Positions 24,887 through 37,046 are shown, numbered from the stretch's first letter. The stretch is 64,000 nucleotides of DNA from Sclerotiophoma versabilis (GCA_012274445.1 JAAROD010000081.1:930001-994000), one strand, 5' to 3'. Made by a program: numbers and translations. The notes: generated by a model from the sequence alone, not told the origin.

Positions 24887-25978
24887 ATGCAGTCTTGGAT
24901 GAGCTGGGCCACCTTTTTGGCCATCTTGGCCGCAGGCTACTTCTACTACGCTCCGAAGCTCAACGCCGACACCAGAGGCCGATCCACGGCACGCACAACT
25001 ACTACTAGCACCAAGCAAGTAGATTGGAGCGACTCGGACAGCAAACCGAAGGCAGCTGCAAAACAGGCCAAGGCTAAGGCCAAGGCCAAGGCTCCTCGCA
25101 AGAAGTCAATCCAGGACGCCGTTCAGGAGGCTGGCAACAAGGTCAAAGCCGAGTTCGATGCAGCTACATCCGCTGGTGCTGATGCCAGTGACGACTCTTC
25201 GTCCGCAACATCGCCTGTTCGCGCCGCAGCAAAAGTTCCGAGCGGCAAGGATGTCTCTGACATGCTTCCCTCGTCCGGTTCGGCTGCTAATGTTTTGAGC
25301 ATCAAGGCCTCCGAAAAGCCCGCAAAGGCCCCCAAGCCTAAGGCACAGAAGGTTGAGACTCCTCAGGAGACCAAGAAGCAGCGTCAGAACCGTCAGAAGA
25401 AAGAGGCTGAGAAGGCTCAGCGTGAGGAAGACGAGAAGGCGCGTCAGGCTCTGCTTGAGAAGCAGCGCCGCACTGCTCGCGAGGCTCGTGGAGAGCCCGC
25501 AAAGAACGGTGTGCCTGCTAAGCTGCCTTCTAACAACCCTTGGGCCGGTCAGTCCTCTGGTGGCGCTGTCCAAGCGCCCGCTTCCACTCCCGCGCCCGCC
25601 GGCCAGCTTCTCGATACCTTCGACGTCGCTTCCACTGCCAGCTCCAACGCCACTAACGGCACCATCAACACTCCCGATACCGCCTCGAACAGTGGCAGCT
25701 ACAATGGTCTGCCTTCCGAGGAAGAGCAGCTGCGGTTGGCTATGGAAGATGACTCTGCCTGGACCACCATCCCTAAGGGAGGCAAGAAGCAGAAGGCTAC
25801 CCAGGTGGCCGAGGAGAGCAACACTCCCAGCGCTGCTTCTGTGCAGCCTGTCAAAGCTGTTCAGGCTCCTCAGGTCAAGAAGACTGAGACCCGTGCGCCA
25901 ATCTCGAGCTCACGCTACGGCATCCTTTCTGAGCCTTTCACGACCACCGAGAAGGACTCCGACTGGCCTGTCATGTGA
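24887..25978 (+). CDS. Conserved-looking Lys/Ala-rich single-pass membrane protein
   Basis: A single exon encodes 363 aa. Function is not recognised. One N-terminal membrane segment (about residues 5-22, WMSWATFLAILAAGYFYY) is followed by a highly basic cytosolic-type region. This includes AKAKAKAKAPRKK (about 61-73) and a long charged helix rich in K, R, E and Q (ETKKQRQNRQKKEAEKAQ, about 160-205), then PSNNPWAGQ, an acidic EEEQLRLAMEDDSAW block and a polar tail ending DSDWPVM. This layout resembles ER-anchored, ribosome- or RNA-contacting proteins, but that is inference. Codon choice is strongly C/G-ending compared with its neighbours, which suggests high expression. I start at 24887 because it gives the membrane anchor. 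Confidence 0.75.
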   Translation: MQSWMSWATFLAILAAGYFYYAPKLNADTRGRSTARTTTTSTKQVDWSDSDSKPKAAAKQAKAKAKAKAPRKKSIQDAVQEAGNKVKAEFDAATSAGADASDDSSSATSPVRAAAKVPSGKDVSDMLPSSGSAANVLSIKASEKPAKAPKPKAQKVETPQETKKQRQNRQKKEAEKAQREEDEKARQALLEKQRRTAREARGEPAKNGVPAKLPSNNPWAGQSSGGAVQAPASTPAPAGQLLDTFDVASTASSNATNGTINTPDTASNSGSYNGLPSEEEQLRLAMEDDSAWTTIPKGGKKQKATQVAEESNTPSAASVQPVKAVQAPQVKKTETRAPISSSRYGILSEPFTTTEKDSDWPVM

Positions 25979-27201
25979 GCTTAAGCTTCACACTATATTC
26001 CCATGGTATAGTGGGCAGATTGGTAGATTTTGACGTCCTCCTACCTCCATTATATGGCATTTGCCGCCATTAGAGGCCAGTTCCTCCATAACCTCCCAGG
26101 ATGACCGGCTCGTGCACTGCTACAAGTGCGAGAGCACAGTTGAGGGAAGGTTACGCATATTGTAAAGCATCTGTGAGATACTAACAGGTTTCGGTTGCCT
26201 TCGTGGCACAAAAAGTGGTATTAGAGTGTCGGTCCATTTCAATACCTCCAGTGATAGGCTACAAGCTTCATCTCATCATGTACTTTTCTTCTTGTTCAGT
26301 CTAGGATAAGCCGTCTTGCTACACGTCAGATTGGCAACCAATGAAACTAAATGATGAAAATACGTGTTCCCTTCGTCATTTTGTGGGCCTTGAGGTATTC
26401 TGGAAGCGCCATGGTGTTACTTTGGAAGCACCTGCCCAAAATATCCAACTAATATAATCGGCCATATACTAATAGCGCCAGCAACACAATTAGCACTACT
26501 TCGGGTGATAAGTAAGGCCGCACACCCAAAACTTTGACCTTTTTAAAGGCTCAACTATCAAGCAACGACAACAAATTATCAAATTATCCAATTTACGAAT
26601 TCTAAATAGCTAAGACTGTAGAGTAGCCTTTCCCCCTTATAATTGTAAACATTTCTATGTTTTGCTAGTTTGCTGTTATTGAGTAGTGTCACGACAAGCA
26701 GGGAGACTTTGTTAGTGATCTTTGATGCTTGAGTGTTCGGCCTTTTTTTGTCGTCCGAGGTAAGAACACCGAAAGGGATAGGCAGCTTGTGATCACTCAC
26801 AAGGGCTTTTGCGCGAACTAGGTTCTTTGTGTTGTGAAAGGTACTCTCATTCCTGAAGTCCAGAATTGTGGACCTCGGAAGGTACTGAGTAGTATCACGT
26901 CGCGTTTCAGCAAGAACTACTGCATACGTTTCCAAAACTCGACGGTGCGTATTAGCTACGGAAGAGCTACGGAAGTCCGCAATTAAGGGACGTGCAGCCA
27001 CGGAATGGCTCTAGAATAACAGCTTACATCAAAGGATTGTCTCACCAAGCTTCTGGGTGCAGATCTAGGGTTCAAATACTAGCGCTCTTGGCAGCGACAC
27101 CTGTCCTCTCACGGAAGAGCTTCACAACATCCATATCCGCCCACCCAGCGCCACTCCTTGATACTCGACCTGCCTTGTCTCTTTCGCTTTCGACTGCAGT
27201 T
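25979..27201. other. Intergenic region with AT-rich stretch
   Basis: About 1.2 kb. Roughly 26430-26690 is clearly AT-richer than its surroundings and contains short repeated words (ATTATCAAATTATC). It may be a decayed repeat, but no terminal repeats or transposase remnants are recognisable. A 140-codon minus-strand frame (26579-27001) has no motif. Confidence 0.4.
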
Positions 27202-28324
27202 ATGGCGCAAATACGGGGCACAGCGGGCTACCACCTGGGAAACCAGAGCCCATTCGGTAACGCTGGACGGAACGATGGCACCACGAACGACCCAAGCCCG
27301 CTCGACCAGCTCAGAGAGCAGACAAACAAAATTGAAGACTTTCTGGATACGCTCTCCGACCCGATCAAGCCGTGAGTTTGCCTAAAGCTTTGAGAGCTCA
27401 CAGCGCAGAATTGCGGCAGCATTGAGCTCTCTGCCTGACATTGGAGCTAACATTGCTTCGAATAGATACCTTCCGGCTGTCGGCCGCTTCTTAATTGTTG
27501 TTACTTTCATCGAAGACGCGCTCCGCATTCTGACTCAATGGAGCGACCAGCTCGTATACCTCCACGACTACCGACACAGTATGCGACCCTACAAACTTCG
27601 CAGCTCTTATTGAGCAGTTGCTGACAGCACCTGTCCTCTAGTTTGGAATGGTGTCACCCATGCATTCCTCATCATCAACGTGGTCGTGATGATTGTGTGC
27701 TCGGTCATGGTCATCGCACGAAAGCACTCGGAATACGCTGTAGCCGGTCTCATGAGCGTGGTGGTTATGCAGGGTATTGGATACGGTTTGGTCCTTGACC
27801 TGAACTTCTTCCTCCGCAACCTTTCGGTTATGGGCGGTCTCATGATGGTGCTCTCCGATTCCTGGGTCCGCAAGAAGTTCGCCCCGGCCGGTCTTCCCCA
27901 GCTTGATGAGAAGGACAAGAAGATGTACTTCCAGCTTGCTGGACGTGTTCTGCTTATCTTCCTCTTCGTTGGCTTCGTTTTCCGTGGCGACTGGGGTTTC
28001 TGGAGAATCGTGGCTAGCTTGCTCGGCCTCGTTGCTTGCATCATGGTTGTTGTTGGCTTCAAGGCCAAATTCTCGGCGGTCATGCTGGTGCTTATTCTCA
28101 GCATCTTCAACCTATACGTCAACAACTGGTGGACCCTGCACCCCCACCACCCCCACAAGGATTTCGCGAAGTACGACTTCTTCCAGATCCTTTCGATCGT
28201 GTAAGTTCCACAGGTTCCTCTTGCGACTACTAAACACTAATTATATTACAGCGGTGGTCTGCTCCTCCTTGTCAACATGGGTCCCGGTCAATTCTCCGTC
28301 GACGAGAAGAAGAAGGTCTACTAG
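27202..28324 (+). CDS. ERV29: ERV29/SURF4 ER-to-Golgi cargo receptor
   Basis: Exons 27202-27371, 27466-27578, 27642-28200 and 28252-28324 give 304 aa, matching yeast Erv29 (about 310). The protein recycles between ER and Golgi and loads soluble secretory cargo into COPII vesicles. Family signatures include IEDFLDTLSDPIKPYLP, FLIVVTFIEDALRIL, the W-S-D-Q helix end, LDLNFFLRNLSVMGGLMM, and NNWWTLHPHHPHKDFAKYDFFQ. About seven hydrophobic segments are visible. The C-terminus KKVY fits a KKxx COPI-retrieval signal. That tail is encoded only by the 73-nt last exon, so splicing at 28201-28251 decides it. The ATG at 27202 is the first in frame near the conserved start; an upstream extension has no homology. 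Confidence 0.93.
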
Positions 28325-28939
28325 ACGATCCCGCCTTCGGCTTACACGATATCTTCACATCTCAGCATTCGGCTGCAGGCCATGCTATGCACTATATTAA
28401 GCTTAGTATAACAACGCATACGAAGGTGTTCCAGCGCTCATGGGCCGGACATTGGGGGAAGAACACGGACAATTGCATTTTAGCTCATGAGAGAGGTCCG
28501 TAGGACACGGAACGTGTAGATTATAAACCCGGCGTCGCGTTTGTTCAGCAATTGGAAGGTCACCCGCGACTTTGGATCATCATGCACACTTTTACAGCAT
28601 CGCAGCAATGTCAACAATCATCAAAGAAGTGAACTGGCGATCTTTAGTTGTTGCAGTATCAGTAGCAGGAATGTTCGTTTTGTGGACACATTTCTTACGC
28701 CTCGGACTCCGCCTCGGGACGTCATTAGCCCCACAATGCGGAGATCGGAACCCTCCGCCTAATGTGCAGCGTTCACCTGCCTCACGCGGTTTGACCTTGA
28801 ATCAACCTCCGACTCATTAGCTAATCAGTTGCCGATAGTAGCCTTCCACGTGCTTTGGTACTACTAGCGACCTGCAGCTTCTCCCTGTGCAACAATCACG
28901 ACTTTTTTTTTTTGATTTTCTATATTGACGATAGACAAA
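28325..28939. other. Intergenic region; possible 70-codon upstream frame
   Basis: This 615-bp gap contains an ATG-initiated frame at 28608-28820 (70 aa) with one hydrophobic segment (SLVVAVSVAGMFVLW). It could be an upstream frame or chance; there is no other support. A T9-10 tract precedes the nucleoside hydrolase start. Confidence 0.35.
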
Positions 28940-30647
28940 ATGGCGCCAAACAAAATTATCATAGATACGGACCCTGTAAGTACCTTGGCGGGGTAGCTAC
29001 AGTGAAACCTGGGGAACTTTCGATTGACAACAGGACAGGGCGTTGACGATGTCATTGCTATGCTTCTCGCCTTCTCGGCAAAGGCAGAAGAGTTGGACAT
29101 ATTTATGCTGAGTTTGACATTTGGAAATGTCGATGTTCAAAGGTACGTGTGCACTCTGCCTATGAGCTGTCCACAGGCCGATGATGCCACGATGGATCAA
29201 ATCCAAGGGAGATAACTTGAAACATGACGAAAGTGTACTAACAGCCTGACAGCTGTCTAAGGAACGTTGTCACCCTGTTTCACTACATTGGAAAAGAAAG
29301 AGCATGGAGGGAAAGCCAAGGCAGACCGAAGGGTTTCGAGACCTTGGATGCGCGGAAGCCGATTGTTGCTGTCGGCGCTACTGAACCTTTGGCAGAGCAC
29401 ATGATGGTTGCCGACTTCTTCCATGGTATTGACGGGCTTGGAGGGATTCATAACAGCCACCCTCACCTGTCTCCTGCAGAGACCTGGAGATCTCTCTTCA
29501 AGCCCACTCCAGAGAACTTGTCGCCAGAGGATGCGGCTGAGCTACAGGCTGTCAAGGATCAGCATTCGCTTTTCGAACCGTCCTTGAAGCCAGCCCACGA
29601 GCAGATGCTTGAGCTGCTGAGAGACAATGAGCCTGACACCATCACCATCGTGGCTGTTGGGCCTCTTACGAACCTTGCTTTGGCAGCGGCAAAGGATCCT
29701 GAAACTTTCTTGAGAGTGAAGGAAGTCGTTGTCATGGGCGGTGCAATTGATGCACCCGGAAATGTAAGTCTGCTTTCGGTATTCCCTCTCACCCTCCTGC
29801 AATGCGGTCCTGAAGCTGCTCTTGTAGCCCCCGCCTCTGGCCCACTTGTACTCGTCTGAAGTTATGAACATACCTGTCCCAAACTTCGGACTCGTCAAAC
29901 AACCGGATACTCCCTTGCGCAGAAGACTGAACGAAAGAAACCAGATGACGCCAGGAGCCGAATTCAACACGTATGCGGACAGCGTAGCCAGTGCACGTGT
30001 CTTTGCACTGACAAACCCCAACCCACGAACGACCATGCCTCCAACACTGAGCGGCAAGGGCCAGTTGCCACCATACCCTGAGAAGCTATCACGGCAACTG
30101 AAGCTTAAACTGTTCCCGCTTGGTACATTCTCACCCTGTCTTCCGACTTTTGACGACGACAAACTGACCCCACTTAGATACGACGGAGCAGCACATGCTC
30201 CCCCAGTCACTGTACACCAAGCATACTGCCTCGGAGCCCCTGATTAATTCTCCTCTCGCAGACTGGTCAACTCTATTCCTCCTTACAACCTTCAAGAAAC
30301 TCCTGTCTCTGAACCCCAACCAAGACGCCTCGAAACTTGGCCTGCAGCTGCACGACCCACTGTGCGTATGGTACGCGCTCTCGTCCTCGCATCCAGGCTG
30401 GCAATTCAAGACCGAGGATGTTAGGGTGGAGACCGCGGGGCAGTGGACAAGGGGATGCTGCATTGTTGATCGTAGGGGCAGGCCGGTCACGGAGAGGACG
30501 ACCGAGCTGGATGAGGAAGTCGTAGGTGATGCGGGGTGGTGGGGCGATAGCAGAAGGGGCAACAGGGTTAGCTGGTGTACGAAGAGTCCTGGTACTGAGT
30601 TGTTTGCGCATGAGCTATTGGAGAGGGTATTTGGGAAGGTTGAATAG
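28940..30647 (+). CDS. Inosine-uridine-preferring nucleoside hydrolase
   Basis: Exons are 28940-28975, 29039-29142, 29253-29763, 29828 or 29945 to 30122, and 30178-30647, giving 471 or 432 aa depending on the fourth acceptor. The enzyme cleaves ribonucleosides to base and ribose in nucleoside salvage. The calcium/ribose-binding motif DTDPGVDD (residues 9-16) is created by the first splice. VAVGPLTNLALA and VVMGGAIDAPGN mark the central fold, AEFNTYADS the ribose pocket, and KLGLQLHDPLCVWYAL, with its HDP, the C-terminal active-site His-Asp. Both fourth-acceptor choices keep the frame. The longer form inserts 39 residues just before the conserved MTPGAEFN block, so the shorter form fits the family better, although its intron (181 bp) is unusually long for this window. 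Confidence 0.88.
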
Positions 30648-31553
30648 TAAGACAAACAGAAGAAGGTGGCACGTGGGCAGATGCACAGTTCGTCGTAGAC
30701 ACAATTCGAGGCATTTTGTCCGCGAGACCCCACAACTACCTAAGCTGCGTTTCGCTGCGCGATATACAAGTAGATCTGAGGAGTGACCCTGTTTTGCGTT
30801 AATTTAAGGCTTGCGCCTTTTGTATTTTGAGCATTCGATGGGCACGCGACCAGTCTGGGAAGCCTGGCGTGAATGCCATCAGCCTTGCCTTAAACAACGG
30901 TTCAAAAGCTCTAGAGAGCTTTGAAGATGTCTGTTTACTTTCCAATCGATCATCGATGCTTCGCAGCTTCCCCAGATATTGTCGGGGTTATGTCAGCAGC
31001 GACGACCCTGGAACGCAGCGGCTCCACTTTCTCCATCAACACCACGCTAAGAATCTTCTGCTGCAATTCACGCACCGTTCCACCTTCCTCGCGCAATCGC
31101 TGGTCGACTACCGCGGCAGCATCGTTTAGCACGATCTCAGCACTTGCATTCCAATAGCTTCACCCCCTCTTGAGATGAGAAATGCCGCCGGACGAGCATA
31201 AAAGCACGCACGTGCTCAACGAATAGGCACCAGAAGGTGGCATGAAACTGCTCCAAGACTTTGCCCACCCGTTCAGCCCCTCGAACGCTTGAGCCAGCCC
31301 AATGTTCGCAGCGACCACGCTTCCGTCATGGGCGCTCTCATTCGAGGCGCAATCGGGCGACATGCGCGGAGCGGGCCAATCACAGCCCTGAGACTCGGCA
31401 CGCGTGTGCTCGACTTCCTCTATTGCGACAAGAGCCCACGCGACACTTTGTCCGTGATAATGTTGACCTCTGAATGTGCTTTTAGTCCCTTTCCCCTCTC
31501 TGCATCAGTTCTATTCTTTCTGCAAAAGCCAGACAACGGCTAGAAATCCTTCT
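30648..31553. other. Intergenic region, no supported gene
   Basis: About 0.9 kb. The short frames overlap one another and carry no motif. The 3' part is the promoter and leader of the bHLH gene. Confidence 0.5.
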
Positions 31554-32916
31554 ATGAGCACTATAAGGACTATAATGCCGCGCCCTAGCTTTCCCCCAAC
31601 ACCGCAACCCTCCACCGATATCACCGGCAAGAGCAGCGCAAATGCTCCCCAGCTTGACGGTGGTTTCGCCCTGCCTCCAGCAGCTTTGAATGGCAGAGGC
31701 AGTGTCGCCAGCTCCTCTGGGCCATCTGAAGCCGCTTCAGACTCGTCCTATCGACCACCATCGCCCGCTTCTCCTGTTACTACCTCGAAAACCAGCCAAA
31801 GTCGCAAGCGCTCGAGCACGGCGTCCCAGCAGGGTATCATCACTAAAGATGATTATTCTCTTCCGCCTCCACCGACCAGGTCGCGCAAGATCATACAGAT
31901 GAAGCCTAAGGACAGACAGGAACCACCCAAAGCACAACCTGAGAAGCCAGATGCGAAAGCTCCAGCGGAAAGGGCTGGTGGGGGGAAGAAGAAACAAGCA
32001 GGCAATACCACAGCTGCAGGCCGCAAGATTGCACGGAAGACAGCACACAGCTTGATTGAGCGAAGGAGAAGATCGAAGATGAACGAGGAATTCGGTGTTC
32101 TCAAGGATATGATCCCCGCATGCAGGGACCAGGAAATGCACAAGCTGGCAATCTTACAAGTGCGTACCTGTGCTCCCTCCTCCCATACATTGAATTGCTA
32201 ATAACTCCAAGGCTTCGATTGAATACATGCGCTACCTTGAGCAATGCGTTGCCGACCTTAAGACAGCCAACCAAGCACGACACGATTCGCCCTCATCTGC
32301 TGCTTCAGACCTTGCTCCACCCCCATTTAGACGCGCCCAGGACGAAGACGATGAAGAAGACCAAGAAGAAGAAGATGAGGACGAGGAGATGAGGGATGTG
32401 GTATCGCCAACTCACGTGGTCGATGCCATTCCGAAGTCCACGTACCACTTCACTACAGCCTCACCTGCCATTCACCCCTCTGATAGGGGCAGTGTGTACT
32501 CGCAATCCACTGCCACGTCCCCTGCCATGCACCCTCAAGACCGGAACTACTACTCCGCGCACCCTTCCCCGGCTCTTCAACCCTCAGACCCACATCGCTA
32601 TTCCTTGGCATCTGTGGCATCACCCTCTCTTACCGCATCTCCCGCATTCAGTGCTCAAGCATCGCAAACCCCTTCAGCCGCCATGTTCAGCAATCCCTTT
32701 CACACTGGACCTCCGAGCACCGGACCCATTCCAGCCCCTGGCTCAGCACACGGCGCGGCACCTTTCGTACTGACGTCGCCTGCGCTGGGACCTCAAGCAG
32801 ACCGTGAGGATCAGATCGCTACTGAGGCCCTTATGATGCTGAACTCAGCAGACCGTAGGAGCTGGTCTGGCAACGGCGCTCGAGGTATGAGTGTTAAAGA
32901 CCTGCTCAGTGGGTAG
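31554..32916 (+). CDS. bHLH transcription factor
   Basis: Exons 31554-32159 and 32212-32916 give 436 aa; a second in-frame ATG lies at 31575. The bHLH spans about residues 161-219. The basic region is RKTAHSLIERRRRSKMNEEF, with His, Glu and Arg at the positions that read E-box CANNTG sites; helix 1 is GVLKDMIPAC, and helix 2, HKLAILQASIEYMRYLEQCV, is split exactly by the intron after LAILQ. The N-terminus is Ser/Pro/Thr-rich and basic; an acidic tract (DEDDEEDQEEEDEDEE) follows the domain, and the tail is Ser/Pro/Ala-rich with repeated SPAxHPxD-like units (TSPAMHPQD, ASPAIHPSD, PSPALQPSD). The factor is nuclear and should dimerise; its targets cannot be told from sequence. Confidence 0.88.
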
Positions 32917-34193
32917 GTTGTACGGTACGCAACATATGGATGAGCTGAGCGTTGCAAGGCGTTCTGGGAAGACAAAATGGACGGGCATTGTTAAATTATG
33001 ATTGGGTGGATTCATGTGCTTTGCATGCGCTGGCGTTTTTCTGGTAAGCTCTTAGGAGAATTTAATGTTCTCTTGTTTCATAATACTCCATACCACACAG
33101 CGCGTGCGCAGCTTGTATCCCGAAGCAGGAGGCTAATATCGCCTGATAGTAAAAGTACCTATTAAGAATGAATGTATGGAATAGACAGCTACAAGCTACC
33201 AATGGTTCTTGTTACAGTGATGTTGGAGAAGACTTGGATCTGCGGTACCGCCGCACGGCAGCCGTCGGCCACCAAGTGGAGAGCCGACACGGTTACAAAT
33301 ACGTTTTTTCTCCCCTGACCGCTTTCGTTCAATCTCAAGCTTCGTCGCACAGACAATATGCGTTCACTTAAAGGCGCAACGAAGAAGGGTGAGTACAGCG
33401 AGGTAGGTCAGGCTTATGTCTGTAACTTATCATATGCTTACTTAAATCATCATATAGGTGAGTGGTCGGGATACTAGAAATGGACGAGAAGCGAAAACGG
33501 GCTCCTTCTAAGAGGACGCGTCTTACGTCCTTGCGCAGGGCTGGCGGAGTGCACTGTTGACGCACACCATAGCACTGGATACACAAGGGTAGTGAAGGGA
33601 ACACAAAGAAGCAAGAGAGAGTCAAAGCTTCCAAGGCCTCGGACGCTTGATATATGTCTCACCGACCTACTCGACTTACCAGAGCATTGTTATCTCCGTG
33701 CGGCGGAAACGGTGATAACGGTGAGACTTCGGGCTACCCAGAGGATCCTTCACAGCATCACGTCACCCAATAAAACCGAAAGTCTTGATTGGTGCTCACA
33801 GAATCTGGACTACTGCAATGTACCTAATCTACCGCCACGCATATACCATGAACTAGTCTCAGTGCGAAGATGAGGGTAAACAGCACTGACCCCACCCCGT
33901 CAATGGTTGTGTCGCACCTTTGTAGGTCCCGACAACCCGAGCATAGGGACTGTCGTACTGTCCACAAGCGGAATAGATCACATTCGTATATCGGTGCCAG
34001 TCGGTCATAGAGAAGAGCCTGCTGTCCAGTGTTGTTTGATCTCCACTCCACTTGTGCACTTTGATTGCGTTACGATAATGTCTCTGGATCTCAATGTATA
34101 TAAGTGGCTCGGGATCCAGCACTTGCCAGATATACATCGAAGGTCATACCAACCTGCAAGAAATTACGCCGTGAAGACGTTGTAGTCACCAAC
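32917..34193. other. Intergenic region, no supported gene
   Basis: About 1.3 kb between two genes on the plus strand. No recognisable coding, RNA or repeat feature; frames are under 95 codons. Confidence 0.5.
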
Positions 34194-36240
34194 ATGTCGA
34201 AACTAAATAGTGAGGAGCGCCTATCAAGCCGCAGCTCACAGGAAGACGTTCCAGATCTTGAGAAGGGCGAGACAATACCACAGGAAGCAACAGTCGACCA
34301 AGAGGCATGCATTCACCTCCTGCTTAACCGTCGCTGACTAACCAAAATGAAAGGACCGCGAAGACAGTAGCATGAACGACGAGGAGATTGGCGCCGAATT
34401 AGGAAAGCACCTCTCCCGAAAATCCACTAAAAAAGATGACCTACCAGTTGAAGAGTACCCGTTGATGGATCTCGACGGGGGCTTCGTAGGCTGGGAATCA
34501 CAAGATGACCCTCTGAACCCGCGGAACTTCCTACACAAGAGCAAACTGTTCATTCTCTACCTCGTGACCGCTATCACGTTTCTCTCGCCTCTCGCCTCTT
34601 CCATCTTCGCCCCCGGCATCCCGTTCGTAAATGCAGACTTCCATAACACGTCCCAACTGCTAGGCAGTTTTGCTGTTAGTGTATATGTTCTGGGGTTCGC
34701 TGTAAGTAATTCTTCCCTCGGACACGATTGAAAAAAAGTTGGGCCTTTCAAAAATAAAGGGAGCGGGTCCATGTAAATCTGCATACTCTTTGCAAACGTA
34801 CAGGGTTCTGCAGGACTACAGTTTTCCGAGACGTACTGTAAAACGTCTCTTCCTTCTAAACTTGTGTTAAGAATGGTCGTCACGACGTTACCGCCGGGTT
34901 CTTTGGTACTCGATAGGAAGGTATACATTGCTGACTCAATGCACTAGATTGGACCGCTCTTCCTCTCGCCTCTTTCCGAGATCTACGGCCGCTGCATAGT
35001 CCTGAACATTGCCAATGTCTTCTTCTGTGCTTTCACTCTCGGCTGCGCGCTTGCCCCAAACCTCAGCGGCTTGATCGCAATGCGGTTCTTTGCCGGCGTA
35101 GGTGGAAGTGTACCCATGGCTGTCGGTACCGGTGTCATCGCAGACCTATTCGTAGCGTCGCAGCGCGGAAAAGCCGTCGCCATATACACTTTGGGCATCC
35201 TCTTTGGTCCAATTCTGGGACCCATTTGTGGCGGCTTCATCGCGCAAAGAGCTGGGTGGAGGTGTGTTGCCTAGATCTATATCATCATTCAAAGCTAACT
35301 CGTTCAGGTGGGACATGTGGGTGGTCTTGATCGTTGGAGGCCTGATCACCGTGGGCCTCTTCTTCTTCAACAGAGAAACCAACCACTCCATCCTATTAGA
35401 CCGCAAGACTGCGCGTCTCAGAACAGAGTTGCAGCGTCCGGAGCTGCGGAATGTGATGAATGCCTCAAAGCCCGCTGAGGCACTCACGCCCAAAGCCATC
35501 CTATTCAACGGCATCACCCGGCCACTCCAGCTGCTTCTCACCCAGCCTATTGTCCTGCTATGCTCATTGTACATGGCCTTCTTGTTCGGTCTGCTCTATC
35601 TGCTCTTTACAACGCTTACGCCCGTGTTCTCGGAAACATATGGGTGGGAACCAGACATGACCGGCCTTTCATTCCTGGGTATTGGCATCGGGAACTTTCT
35701 AGGTATCGCCTTGGTGGCGAGAACCTCAGACAAGAGTATCATCAAGCTGGCAAAACGCAACAACGGCGTCTACGAACCGGAAATGCGACTGCTACTCTGC
35801 GTGTTCTTCGGGCTTCTGGTGCCCGTGAGTTTCTTTTGGTACGGATGGTGTGTGTACTACAAAGTCCACTGGATCGGTAAGACCTACTCTCCCCTTCCCT
35901 CAACCTATGCTTAAGTAGAAACACGTACTGACAATCGTCAGTTCCAATCATTTCCCTCATCCCCTTCGGCTTTGGCTTGATGGGGATCTTCGCACCCCTA
36001 CAGACTTACATGATCGACTCCTTTCCGCAATACGCTGCTTCCGCACTTGCAGGCATGACGTTCTTGCGCTGTCTTATTGGAGCTTTACTCCCTCTCGCAG
36101 CGCCCTCAATGTACGATACTCTGGGTCTAGGTTGGGGAAATAGCTTGTTGGGATTTATCGCGATTGCGTTTATTCCTATGCCAGCGTTGCTGTTCAAATA
36201 CGGGAAGACGGTGAGGGAGAAGTTCACTACCAAGCCTTAG
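34194..36240 (+). CDS. MFS drug:H+ antiporter (DHA1-type)
   Basis: Proposed exons: 34194-34292, 34354-34701, 34948-35261, 35308-35876 and 35942-36240, giving 542 aa with about 12 membrane segments. It is a proton-coupled plasma-membrane exporter of the polyspecific drug/polyamine type. Motifs are DPLNPRNF before TM1, SEIYGRCIVLN (loop 2-3 motif A), RFFAGVGGSVPMAVG, and GILFGPILGPICGGFI (antiporter motif C). A long hydrophilic N-terminus (about 80 residues) is typical. The first exon is the weak point: a GT donor at 34293 fits, but a GC donor at 34305 would add four residues. Starting instead at the ATG at 34372 would skip exon 1. Intron 2 (34702-34947, 246 bp) is four to five times longer than the others. 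Confidence 0.87.
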
Positions 36241-37046
36241 GCGGATTTATATGTGTCTAGACAAAAAAAAGATTGTGATGGATGACGCGAAGAGTGTTGT
36301 ACTGCTGTGATACCCTCTTGCGATAGATACATGAGTATAAAAGCTTCAGCATGGAATTCATACAAATATGTCCATCTCCTTCATAGCACCAGATTGTGAG
36401 TCAACCCAAGAAGCATTTAAGACTTAGCATGTTGTTAGCAAAGAAGAGCCAGTGAGGCTAGTCATGTTGCAGAAAAGCTGGGATCCAGCAGCTGCAGATT
36501 GACACCCGGACATCAGGCGTGGAGGTCTCTAGAACATTTTTCGTTGGATGTCTTCTATAACCCTGAAGTCCGCCTGCTTAGATTCCTCTTTTTAGCAACA
36601 TAAGAGAAAGGGTCAAGCTACGTAGTCTCGAAGCGTCCAGCGCAGGCTATGTCAGAAGATAAACAGCTTGCTAGGGTTGCCCTTATCTTGATCTGCAATC
36701 CCAAGTTAAACGCTTCGGACAGTACTTGAGAGGAACAGGTTCCCGAATGTGCACATATGTAAATGTGTTAGGAGAGTGAGATTATGCATTAATGTATTAC
36801 AGTAGTGAGGACATACACACGATGGGTAAAGTAAGGTAAAGTGTCGCCAGCCCTAATTAAGGCTTCCCGATGAGAAAAGAAAGGGGTATCTAAGCCGTCA
36901 TTCTTCAATGGTGGTGGCGAGTGGGAGGAAGGGTTTAGCGCTGGAGCTCAGCCTTCGACGCTTACGCCAACAAGATTCAGAAGTCTTAAAGTCCATGAAC
37001 TGCCATGCGTGGCTAGGAAGGCTCTACATCGTCGGCATAGGACACG
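36241..37046. other. Convergent intergenic region
   Basis: About 0.8 kb between the 3' ends of the MFS and UBTD-like genes. A short near-palindrome (AGCCCTAATTAAGGCT, around 36851-36866) is the only local structure seen; its meaning is unknown. Confidence 0.45.

Noticed and set aside
27060..27085. GGTTCAAATAC, a tRNA B-box-like word
   Set aside because: T-stem does not pair and no A box or cloverleaf precedes it.
28608..28820. 70-codon frame with one hydrophobic segment
   Set aside because: Short, no conservation evidence, sits in the leader of the nucleoside hydrolase; could be an upstream frame but cannot be supported as a gene.
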